A model generated the notes under the pieces. It saw nothing but the letters and a program-made list of their open reading frames with translations. It was not told the DNA's origin and ran no database searches. The translations under genes were made by a program, and so were the position numbers. From Humulus lupulus (Eukaryota > Streptophyta > Magnoliopsida > Rosales > Cannabaceae): a stretch of 64,000 nucleotides of DNA. The stretch spans positions 39,640,607-39,704,606 of the forward strand of contig NC_084802.1 in the NCBI RefSeq assembly GCF_963169125.1, written 5' to 3'. Shown piece by piece: positions 20,359 through 31,584 of the stretch. Position 1 is the first letter of the stretch; each line of letters begins with the position of its first letter.

Positions 20359-23300
20359 TCAAGCCTTTAAATCAATGGACACCACCAAGGGCGAGTCACC
20401 CTTATCATTTTCAACCACAAACGTCTTGACAACCTTCTTACCCCCAGTAACAACTTCCAATGCATAAGTACCATTGAACCCTCTAAATCCAAACTCCCCT
20501 TCGTCACCCACGTGCCCATGAGCACGTGACAACCACTCTTTCTTCAACTCAAGGTACCTCTTACCAGCCTCATTGACTTCCCCTTCAGCCTCCACCAAGT
20601 GAGAATTTTCCCTACTCATAAACAACTCCCAAAACCCCCATAGCATCACTCCCTCCACAACAGGGTGGGCATAGGCCTCTCGAAGCATCACTTCAAGATC
20701 GTCGGCCCGTATGTACTCATTCTCAGAGGACACGTCCAGTTCAGTGAACCAAATTGGAAGCCCAAGAATCCCAAGGTCGTCCAGAGCAGAACTTACAATG
20801 GGCCCAATTGGGCTATCAATGTGGCCTTGGATCCCAATACCACCAACAGGCGCACCTTGCTCTTGCAGGTCCAGAATATGTTGGATGTACTTCTCCGGAC
20901 AGGATCTTGTGTCACACCCATCTTCCACGTGGTAATCGTTGACGAATAAGAGAGCTGAGGGATCTAATTGGCTGGCTGTCTTGAACATGCTCGACCTGAT
21001 TTCTTTGCCTAAATGGTCTTGGTAAAATGAGCCGTGGAGCATTTCATTGTTGACATCGTAGTGTCTGAATTTTCCCTTGTAGCGAGTTAAGAGACTGCTG
21101 AGTCGGTTCTGGACAGCGGTTGATAAATCGTTCTTGTTCAGTGAGCGAATCCATTGTTGAACCGTGGCCTCAACTTCCCAGAAGATGCAGTGGCCTCGAG
21201 CCTCGATTTTGTTTGCCTGACAAAAGGCCAACATATCGTCCGCATCCTTGTAGTTGAGGCTACCTTGCTGAGGCTCGGTCCAGTACCATTTCAGCTCGTT
21301 CCCGAAGACGGCCCAGTTGAAGTTTTCCACGAAGAACTTCACGAAGTCCTCGTTGTCGATGTTTGACCGGCTCATGCACGATCCGAATGGGAAGCTGTTC
21401 TGGGTTTGTTTGACTTTGACAAATGCTCCATGCAGGTTTCCTGACTCCGCTCCAGAGAATTTAAGAATCACATCACGCTTACGAATCTGCAGAAGTAGTC
21501 AATAGAGATATATTAAAGAAAGGTTATATCTAATCCTATCAAATTGCACAAGCCTATTATGTTATCTGTAAGCTAAACAAAACATGACATATTATGTTAA
21601 GTATATAATGGATCAAATTGCACATCCTAATTCCAATATGTATTCAGAAACAAATTAAATTAATCTATTTGAAAAAGCTTTTATTAAGGAAAAGGTTGAT
21701 ATAAGTTACCAAATCAGTCTGCCTTCTCAAATGCTTAAACCTTGCTTCTCTGTCAACAGCAAAAATCTGAAGCCCAGCAAGCATAAACTCAACCCCAGAA
21801 GAAGGGCCCTGTACATAAACCATAATCTTGGAAGGCTGCTTCTCAATTCTAAATGAGCCACTAATTTCATGCCATCTGTCATCGTTGATTTCGGTTTGTC
21901 CCCCGTTGACCCATTGATTGTCAACGCCAAGGGCAACGTTGATATTCTGTGGACCAGTTGCACCAGAGCCAATTCGAACCCAAGCAGACACTTGGTATGT
22001 TAAGAATAGCTTGATTTTGTCAGTGATCATCTGAGCTGGCCCCATCCATGTCTGAGTTCGGTTCTTCACATGGATAAAACGACCACTTAATGGTTCATGA
22101 GCTCCAAGGGAGTCTCTAGCCATTGGAGGAATTATATGAGGTGAACCAGTTTCAACATTTAAGCTGCAGTTTCCAAGGCTAAACCACCCATTGGTACCAT
22201 TAAGTAGACTGCTGTTGTCAATTATATTAACTCCAAAAGCTGGGTCCTGATCAATACAAAAAGCAAAAAACCAAATTGGTACTTCTTAGGACATGAATAT
22301 ATTGAAATGAGAAAGATATTGCTATAACGCAGTGTTAAAGATAAAACTATGCAAATGTGACGCAAGAGGAAAATTGAATTGTTGAACCAACCGCAATTAC
22401 TGGTACAGGTGAAGGAGGGGCTTTCTCTGCATGCTTGACAACTAAACTATTGAGAAGAATATCAGTTCCTGAAGGAGGACCTTCTAAATAAACGACCACT
22501 TTTGATGGGGAGCCATTTAGAAGGAACTTTCCTTTCAATTGTGTCCAGTCCTTGTCTGTTGCCTGCACACTGAAAAAACCAAGCTTTTCAATGAGGGACT
22601 CATCATATCATACAGATGAATAAAGGATGAGAAGACTAAGCAGTATACTAACTTGGCAATTCCAATATATTGATCGCGTTGATTTGGTGTCTGGACCCAT
22701 AAGGTGGCCCGCAAATCTGAACTTTTGACATTGTTACCAAATATGCGAACAATAGCAGTAACTTCATAAGCAAGCTTTCGCTGGACTCTTTCACTGATGT
22801 CCTGCTGAATTCCATGCCAATTCTGAGTGCGTTCAGTAGCTGAAGCGAAAACCTTTCCAGATAGTGGAACGATTTTTCCATCTCCCATAGAATCATGTAG
22901 AGCAATCTTGCAGCCTCTTCCAGACCAATTGTTCAAGCCATCCTCAAATGTTGGGTTAAGAATGATATTACCATCTCCAGCAGTGGTACATGCGCTGCTA
23001 TCACCCTATCATCGAGTGAAAACATAATAACCCAAATGAAATTAACACATTCACTAAAGAGAAATAACTCTAGTGCGGAAGAAAAACTTGAAACCTATAA
23101 TCAATTACCTCTGATTTTTGTGGACTTGTACAGGTAACGACTACAGATTTGATGAGTAGATCAACTCCAGGAGAAGGGCCTTCCAAATAGATGATAACCT
23201 TTTGAGGCATTGTCGACAATGAGAAAGAGCCTTCCAAGGTTTCCCAAGTTTCTTTTGACACAGAAGTTCTGTGTTTATAACAATCATTCAGACGAAATCT

Positions 23301-24213
23301 TCAACTTTTTTCTTTAAAAAATAAGAAGAAAAAATATCACAACATGATAAAAAAATAACATCCATTACCTTCCAACAAAACAATAGCTGGTCTTTGAATC
23401 TTGATATTCTAGCTTCAAAGTTGCCATGACATCTGCAGGTCCCTGAAGAGCGCCAGAGACTCCAACACAAGCAGAAACTAAATACGTGGAGCCTGGAGAA
23501 ATTTCACGAGTGATATCTTGCTCCAACCCTTGCCAACATTCAGTACGATTCACAACGACAGCATACTTGCCAGCTGATTTTGCAGCCACTTCTTTTGAAT
23601 CAAAAGAAGCAACAATGGCACTGCAGCTGTTAGCATGCCAAGAATGCAGCCCTTGAGAGAAGTCATGGTTCCGGATGATATTTGTAGCATGGCTGCTACT
23701 GGCACTGGTCATAATTTGGTCTACAATCTGAATGCAACACACCAAATAAATACCGAGACAATGCTAGTTCTTAAACTTACTCCTTTTGTGTCAATATAAT
23801 TTTCCAAAAACAAAGCTCATTTCATGACTCATTTATCAGCTTCATACAGCAATTGTTATATGCCCTTGAATTTTTTGGCCATAGTTGTACTGTTTCACTT
23901 AGAACGGTATTGCATTATCTACGTTATTAGGTTACTAATAATTCTAAACACATACTTCTTCAGTTGCAAGCGAGAGTATTAAATTGCCAGTATGCTGCGC
24001 AGTGAGTACATTCTTAGTCTAATAATAGACAAGGGAATATCTGAACTTTTTAAACACTACTAGCCAAGCCAGAAAGCGAACATAACAAATGCAATAAAAT
24101 ATTAATTGGAAAAGAAAAGGAAACTTCTATTTGGGTGAAGGAATAAGTAAAATAAAATAACATACTTTTTCCTCTGAATTATCAGCGGTGTCGTTTTTGC
24201 GTAGATTCTCCAT
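20359..24213 (-). CDS. XYN1: Endo-1,4-beta-xylanase, CBM22x3-GH10
   Basis: Seven exons join in frame with GT..AG introns: 24213-24166, 23727-23369, 23268-23109, 23005-22653, 22569-22392, 22246-21710 and 21486-20359. They give 920 residues, close to the roughly 917 of Arabidopsis XYN1/RXF12. Exon 1 encodes only MENLRKNDTADNSEEK, with no signal peptide or membrane segment. Residues 17-189, 190-366 and 367-545 are three family-22 carbohydrate-binding modules (NWSGRGC, LEGPPSGTDILL). Residues 546-920 are the GH10 barrel. The acid/base Glu is in YDVNNEMLHG (about E693) and the nucleophile in WFTELDVSS (about E794). GH10 enzymes cleave xylan backbones, and this subfamily is linked to secondary cell-wall xylan. 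All key residues are intact and no stop interrupts it. It is the only host gene here that looks functional. Confidence 0.95.
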
Positions 24214-24560
24214 GGTTTCTTCGGATATCTAATCCCAAAAACAAAAATTCAAATTAGAAAGGCTTCTACCTAGAAAAAAAAAACGAAATGGGAAATGTGA
24301 AAAACAATACAAACAATTGGTTTTGCGTCTTGTTCGAACTAAAAAACAAAGAGCAAGGGAGTAATAGTAGTAGTAGTCGTACCGAGGAATGTTTTTGCTT
24401 TGAATGTTTGATCTTGAAGACTTGAGATGTGAACCATAGGGAGAGCTTCTTCATATATATATACATATATATATATATATACCAGAGCAGAACCAAAACC
24501 CAATTAAGTTTGCGAGTGAAGTCTACGAAAACTCAGGCTCTGTACGCCTGCCCAACCAAC
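24214..24560 (-). promoter_or_regulatory. XYN1 5' leader and promoter region
   Basis: Upstream of the ATG (24213) the minus strand carries a CT-rich leader (24400-24330) and, at about 24452-24480, an alternating TA run that could serve as a TATA region. There is no in-frame upstream start that would extend the protein with a signal peptide: TAG stands in frame shortly before the ATG. The transcription start is not determinable by eye. Confidence 0.4.
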
Positions 24561-25484
24561 CAATCAACGCTGATGCCTAAAAGAACCCAATCGCTATTTG
24601 TCTGCGACTAATAGAAACAAATGGATCACCTTTTTCTTTCTATTTTCCTTTTTTGTAATTAATAAGGATTAGCCAATATTGAAAATCCTTCTTCCTTATT
24701 TATTTTCTGATTTTCCAAAAAATTTCCACTCTTTTAATTTTTTTTTTTTTTTTGCCACTTTGGGGAAGGCAAAACTCCAAGGCTTCTCCACTTTTGCTTT
24801 GTCTTGCAGGCTGGTATGCTTGAATTGAAATGAAAGCTTTAGATAGATATAGCTATTGTTTATGCTGTGTGTGTTTATTATTTTAGTTAACTCTATATCT
24901 GTACTTTTACGATTCCTTCCTTAATCTTTAATTGTAAGATATTACTGTCAATTGGCTTAGATCCCAGCAAATTAGGTACAACATAGGTTTTCAGCTCTCA
25001 TTATTATAAGAAGACCCAAGTTCGGATCCCCATACATAAGAACTTGATTTGACCTTTGAAACAGTCCCTTTTAAATTGTGACCAACGTGAGAACGTTTAA
25101 GTAGTAGAGGTATTTTGAAACAACTAGTATTCTATGTTTTAACTAAAGGAATCTAGGCAGAAAGTAGTTGAAATGGATGTTGCTCTATAGCGATAGGCCT
25201 AAATTAAGCTGTTTAATCGGGTTCTTGCTCAATTGAAACATTAATCTGTAGCTAACAGAACAAACTTTTTTATAATAAACATTAAGTAACACAAGTGATT
25301 AGTCAATGATTTCCAACCTAACCGAGTAATTGTTAGACTATCAATATATAAGATATTCTAACCCAACTATGCAATACCACATAAACCACTGAAAAACATT
25401 GAAATGGACTCCAAGCCTAAGGTAGCTAAAAGGGTATGTTGATCTTGGTTTGTTGTTATGTAATTGGGTTTCTAGGGATTATGT
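24561..25484. other. Intergenic, no gene recognised
   Basis: AT-rich with poly-T runs at about 24738. Nothing coding is supported. It ends in TATGT (25480-25484), the left TSD of the copia element. This piece and 39343-39770 were contiguous before that insertion. Confidence 0.4.
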
Positions 25485-25685
25485 TATTACGGAAAGGTAA
25501 ATGAGACAAAAGAAGGAAAAATAGTCTTATTGAATTGATTAAAAAATATACAGAGTAGTGAGCAAATTTATATACAAGCGGAAGAGAGTAGAACAACCCA
25601 GCTATACATAACAAACTATTAACCAACTCAGCCTATATTCAGGGAAATAGTTTTTACAGGTAAGTATAATATTTAGACTCTATTA
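25485..25685 (-). repeat. 3' LTR of copia A
   Basis: 201 bp starting TAATAGAGTC right after the polypurine tract GAAGGGGG and ending CCGTAATA next to the TSD. It is about 97% identical to 39142-39342. Confidence 0.92.
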
Positions 25686-28600
25686 CCCCCTTCAAGATGG
25701 ACTGTATATATCATATAGAGACATTTTGGCAATATAAGAAGTGAGGATTGTAGATGGTAGAGGCTTGGTGAAGGCATCTGCAAGTTGTAACGCACTATTG
25801 ACAGGAATAAGGCAGATTTTGGAGTTTTTGATCTTGTCCCTGATGAAATGGCAGTCGAGTTCAATGTGTTTGGTACGTTCGTGGAAGGTAGGATTGTTGG
25901 CGATGTGGATTGCTGAATGGTTGTCACAATAAATAAATGTTGGATTGTCTTGTGGTATGTGAAGGTCGTGAAGGAGATATTGCAGCCATGTGATTTCACT
26001 ACTGGTGGCAACCAATGCACAATACTCACCTTCAGCTGAACTCTTAGAGATGATGGGTTGTTTCTTTGTTCGCCAAGAAACAAGGCAGTCACCGAGGAAG
26101 ACGCAAAAACCAGTGGTGGAGCGTAGTGGGGCAAGAAGCCCAATCTGAATCAGAAAAACCCCGAAGATGTAACGAGGATTTGGCTGAGTATAAGAGTCCT
26201 TGGCCTGGACTTCCCTAAGTACCGCAGTAAATGGTGGACTGCTTGGAGATGTGGAGTGCGAGGAGATGCCATAAATTGGCTGAGATTGTTGACAGCGTAA
26301 GTGATATCAGGTCTAGACAGTGTAAGGTAAAGAAGCTTGCCAATAATTTGTCGATATGAAGAAGGATCTTCGAGAGGTTCCCCTTGTTGATCATCGAGCT
26401 TGATGCGGGGATCCATTGGCGTTTTGGCGGGTTTACTGCCAGTGTACCCTGTGTCGGTTAGCAATTGGAGTGTGTATTTCCGTTGAGATAAAAAGAGTCA
26501 TTCCTGTCCTCGAGCAATTTCAAAGCCAAGGAAATATTTGAGAGGACCTAAGGCTTTGAGGGTGAACTTGCTGTTGAGAGAATCTTGAAGTTGATGTAGG
26601 AGTGAAATATTGGGACCAGTGATGATGATGTCATCCACGTACACAAGTATGGCAATGAAAGAGTTGTTGCTGCCTTTGGTGAAGAGAGTATAATCAGCCT
26701 GTGATTGGGTGAAACCTTCCTGGAGTAGTGCATCAGAAAGCTTCTGATACCATTGTCTAGATGACTGTTTAAGACCATAAATAGACTTGTGAAGTCTGCA
26801 AACCAGATCTTTATCTGCACAAGTAGAAGTGGGTAAAGTTAGTCCTTTAGGTAAAGTCATGTAGACTTCCTCATGGAGATCTCCATTGAGGAAGGCATTA
26901 TTAATATCAAGTTTGAGAGTATGCCATTGTTTAATGGTGGAAATGGAAAGTAAAAGTTTGAAAGTGACCATCTTGGCCATAGGAGAAAAAGTATCAAAAA
27001 AATCCAATCCTTCTTGTTGGGTGTATCCTTGAGCAACGAGACGAGCTTTGTGTCTCTCAACTGAACCATCACTGTTGTATTTTATCTTATATACCCAGCG
27101 ACAGCCTATGGCTCTTTTATTTGGAGGAAGGGGCACAACCGTCCATGTCTTTTTCTTGAGTAGAGCCAATAATTCAGTTTACATTGCTTGATTCCAAACA
27201 TCGTATTGAGCAGCCTGTTTGTATGTTGTGGGTTCAAGCTGAGCTGTCACTGCAAGAATAAAAGATCTATAAGAAGTAGAGAGATTAGTATATGATAAAA
27301 AAATTTGTATAGAATGAGGAGTAGAGGATTGGTCTTGGATGGTTGAGTGACACTCATAGTCACGAAGATAGCTAGGCGGTTTAGAGGGTCTGCTGGTGCG
27401 TCTAAGAACAACTGGCGGATCGTGGTGTTGTTGTGGGGAAGTTGTATGTTGATTTTCCTGTTCAAGATCAGGTGGAGGGACAATAATGTTGTCATTGTGA
27501 AGAGGAGTGCTATCCTGTAATGAAGTGTTAGTACCAGAAGTACAAGGAACAGATAAAGGAAAATCACTTACTGGTGTATGAGAAACATGAGAAGAGGGAA
27601 AAACTATGTTAGAAAAAGGATCAATATTACGATCATTAGTATGCAGTTTATGAAAAGGGTATATCTGCTTGTGAAACACAACATTTCTGGATATAAAAAT
27701 TTGTTGTGTGTTTAGATCATATAATTTATATCCTTTTATTCCATGAGGGTACCCTATGAAGACACAAGTACGGGCTCTTGGAGCAAATTCAGTTCTATGT
27801 GTCGTGAGTGTTGATGAGAAAACAAGACATCCAAAATTTCTCAAGTGGTCATAAGTAGGTATTTTATCAAACAAAAGTTCATAAGGTGTTTTATTTGCCA
27901 AATTAGGAGTAGGGGTACGGTACGGTTTATATGATAAACCGCTGTCATAATGCAATCTGTCCAGAATTTTATTGGCAAATTACTTTGAAAATAAAGAGCT
28001 CTAGCAACATTTAGGAGATGTTGGTGTTTCCTTTCAGCTGTAGCATTTTGTTCAGGAGTTTCAACACAAGTAAATTCATGTAGGATGCCAAAATCAGCAA
28101 ATAAATCTTTAAAAATTAATTCAGGAGCATTATCATATCTGAAACACTTAAAAACACAATTGAATTGAGTTTTAACATAAGACATGAATTGACGTATAAT
28201 ATGTTGAGCATCAGATTTATGTTTCAGCAAATATATCCAAGTAAATCTAGAAGCATCGTCAACTAAGGTGAGAAACTATCTATAATTAGAGTGAGAAGGA
28301 ATATGGTAAGGTCCCCATATGTCACAATGGATCAAATCAAATTTGTGTTGAGCAAAGTTGTTGTTATTTGAAAAGGGTAATTTTCGCTGTTTTGCTAAAG
28401 GACAGATGTAGCAAGGAGAATTCTTATGTAAAACATGCATATTACAATGGAAATTATTACTAAGTAAAGCTAGGCGTTTGTGAGATGGGTGTCCAAGCCG
28501 TGAGTGTCGTATATTAGTAGAAACAGTGAGAGTATAGGTAGGGACAGGTGAGAGATCCAACATGTAGAGGCCATTGTTGTTATTACCCTTGCCAATCACT

Positions 28601-29298
28601 TTCTTTGTGTGTGATTCCTGGATATGAAAACTGTCAGTATAGAATTTAAACTTAATGGACTCATTGGTAGTAAGACAGCTTACAGAGAGTATATTGAACT
28701 TGAAATGAGGCACATAAAGAACATCATTTAGAATGAGTTGTTTGGTTAAAGCAACAGTACCACTGTGATGAACTAGAAATGATTCATTATTAGGCAAAAT
28801 CAATCTTGTAGCTGATACAGAACAAACAAACTGAAATAGCTTGATATTATTGCATATATGCCTTGTTGCTCCTGAATCGATAATCCAAGATGTATCTAGA
28901 GGAGCAACAGTTTGAGTAGTTAAAATCATACCTGTATTACCTGTGGATGGACTAGTATCTGAGATAGACATGGGTGGTTGTTGAGTAGCAAGCAAGTTGA
29001 GAAGCTGCTGGTATTGTAGTGCATTTAGTTGAGGTAGGAGAGTATGATTGTCGCCAGTCGTAGTGTTGGTGTCGCTGCTGATGCGGACCTGATTTGCAGC
29101 CGCTTCATTGGATTTATTTTGTTTGTTGTAGCCTGGAGGGTATCCATGTATCTTGTAGCATCTTTCCACAGTGTGTCCATGAATGTTACAATGAGTGCAG
29201 AACGGTCTCCCCTTCTTTTGTGGATGATATTTTGGCCCTTGATATACTGATCTAGTAGAGGTAGGCTTGTTTCCTTGGAAGGCAAATGCCATGGTAGC
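25686..29298 (-). pseudogene. Copia A polyprotein: zinc knuckle, PR, IN, RT, RNase H
   Basis: Continues the gag frame cut at 38110. In order: a CCHC knuckle-like segment (CTHCNIHGHTVERC, about 29200); protease with the active-site triad in WIIDSGATRHIC; the integrase HHCC zinc region (HSRLGHPSH..CYICPLAKQ) and core (VDDASRFTW, YDNAPE, then ERKHQH); reverse transcriptase with the YVDDIIITG box at about 26630; and RNase H with SSAEGEYCAL and YCDNHSAIHIA. A stop before 28276, a frameshift near 27900, a stop at about 27179, one near 26498 and a frameshift near 26160 make it non-functional. The last residues lie just before the PPT. Confidence 0.9.
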
Positions 29299-29640
29299 TG
29301 TAACGACCCAAATTTGCTAATCGGGCTTAGGGCCTTGATTAGTGTGCCTGGAGGGCAATAAATGATTTAATATGCTAATATGTGGATTTATGTGAATATA
29401 TGATAATGATGCATGTTTAGTTGAGTTAAATGTTCATGTGGGCCACATCAGGGTATTAGGGGCATAAATGAGATAGATGTGATACATGTGATAAATGCTA
29501 TATATATATGTGATATGTCTGTGGAGCACGATCCGAGAGAGTCTTGGGGAGCGGTTAGCCAGAAAGTCACAACGGGGTTGAGAATCTGACTCGGGGCGAG
29601 TCGAGGGATAATTTGGGTATTTGATATATTATGGGGTTAT

Positions 29641-29971
29641 TGTGACGCCCCACGTCACTATGGCTGCTTTCTGGAATGACGACTGGCCCTACAAACCAAG
29701 ACAAGTCTTTCCAGCGTGCTTTGTCCTCACTCGCACACTTCCTGGGAAAACTTCCCAGGAGGTCACCCATCCCTAGATTACTCCAGGCCAAGCACACTTA
29801 ACCATGGAGTTCTCAAGTGATGGGCTACCGAAAAGAAGATGCACCTTCAACTGTGTAGTCCCATACCTACACAGTCTTAGAATCATTACACTTGACCTTC
29901 CCCAGGCGGTGTGGGATTGCACAGCTTACCCGGTCTTTCCCCTTACGGATCACGGGATTCTGACTGTCACA
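29641..29971 (-). mobile_element. Solo Cassandra TRIM LTR, 331 bp
   Basis: On the minus strand it runs TGTGACAGTC to GGGGCGTCACA, with a perfect TSD GTTAT (29636-29640 and 29972-29976). The middle is derived from 5S rRNA: AACTCCATGGTTAAG, then GGATGGGTGACCTCCTGGGA, matching the promoter (A box to C box) part of plant 5S genes. Cassandra elements encode no protein and carry an RNA polymerase III promoter in the LTR. The right gypsy LTR lacks this insert at the equivalent site (36267). Confidence 0.93.
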
Positions 29972-31178
29972 GTTATCGAGTTAAGGAAATAAATATTTGG
30001 AGATATGTTTGAGGATAGAATGTCTAGGAGGGAATATTGGAGAAATTTACCATTTTGCCCTCGGGGACGTTTTGGTACCCCGAGCCTTGAGGTAACCACA
30101 TAGACTTAAGTTAAATAAACCAAAACTTAGAATTGTGTAGAGCATTCAGAAACTGACTCTTTCCCTTTCTCTCTCTCGAGGTGGTCATTCTTCTTCTCTC
30201 CATTTGAAGATTGGGAGCATTCTTGGTGGAATCAAGAATAAGGTCTAAGGAGTTCAGCTGGGAATTTAGGGAGCTTGGAGCTTGGAACATAAAGGGCTAG
30301 TTCTAAGGTTTAATTCAGTAAGGGGTAAGCTTAAATTATAAAGATTATGTGTAGAATTGCAGCTGGTTTGCTAGAGTTTGCATGTTAGTTAAGTTTGGAT
30401 TGTTCTTGAGTGTTTTAGTTGAGTTTTGGAGCAGATTTTTAATGGGTTTTTTATGTTGATATTGAGCTGGTATGTTGTGTTAATTATCAGGGATTGCTAG
30501 CTAAGTTTCAGGGTCAATTGGCTTGAGGAAATATAGAAAATTGGTGAAGAATTCTGGGTTTGGAGGTGAGGGCTGCGGCCCTAGGAGGGGCGCACCGCGG
30601 CCCATGCGCGCGCGCGGCCATGGGAGGCCGAGAAGTTCATGCGCGCCGCGGCGCTTGGTGTGTGCATTGCGGCCTGTGCGTGTTGCAGGGTAGTGCTAGC
30701 CTCTGTTTTGAGGCTAGCCGCGGCACCTGAGGGTGGGGTCGCGGCTCTTAGTGCCAGTTTGTGTTTTTAAGGGTGTTTAAGCTTGGGAATTCAATGGTTA
30801 AGGCTCGGGATGGATTTTATCACCCGGATTGATGGAATTCAAGGTCCCGGAGGTTAGGGTTATGGCTCGAAGATATTTAATGAATTAGAACTTGATGGAT
30901 GGATATTGTTAATGTGTTGTGACTAGGGTTTCGGCGAGGCTCAAATTAGAGGACTGTGCTCGGGACGTCGGTGCTCAGAAAGCTTGGGACTCAGGTAAGA
31001 AAACCCTTGTTCCCATAGAGCTTGTATGCAGGGCTGAGCCCAATGCATTTAAACTGCAGGGCATAGCCCTTTATCTGAATTTGCTAAAATTCTGTACTTG
31101 CTTGCTATGCTATAAATGTTATTATGTGAATGTTCGGCAAGAGTCGGGAACGGTGTAGACCGAGAACGGCAGGGGCCG

Positions 31179-31516
31179 TGTAATATCCAACATTTTCATA
31201 ATACATTTATTTATTATAAATCAAAGTTTTAATACATAAAATGTACAACTTTACAAATTTAAGAAATAGTAATGGAAAAATAGTGTTTAAAATATGATTT
31301 TATGTTTTTAATGAGATTAAAGAAAGAGAAACTTGAGTAGTCAAGTATTGGACCCAAATGTCATATAATTTTAATTGGGGATTTTTATAAAATTAAGAAA
31401 GTTTGGCTAAAGGGCTTATTTGAAAAGAATTTTAGTATTTTGGGTCCAAGTGTAATTTTTAAAAATAAATAAATAAATAAATAAAATAAAAGGCTTCAGC
31501 CTTTCATTTTACCCGA

Positions 31517-31584
<68 letters not shown>

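Noticed and set aside
20665..21505. Plus-strand open frames opposite the xylanase GH10 exon
   Set aside because: They are antisense shadows of a long conserved coding exon; no start context, domain or homology supports them.
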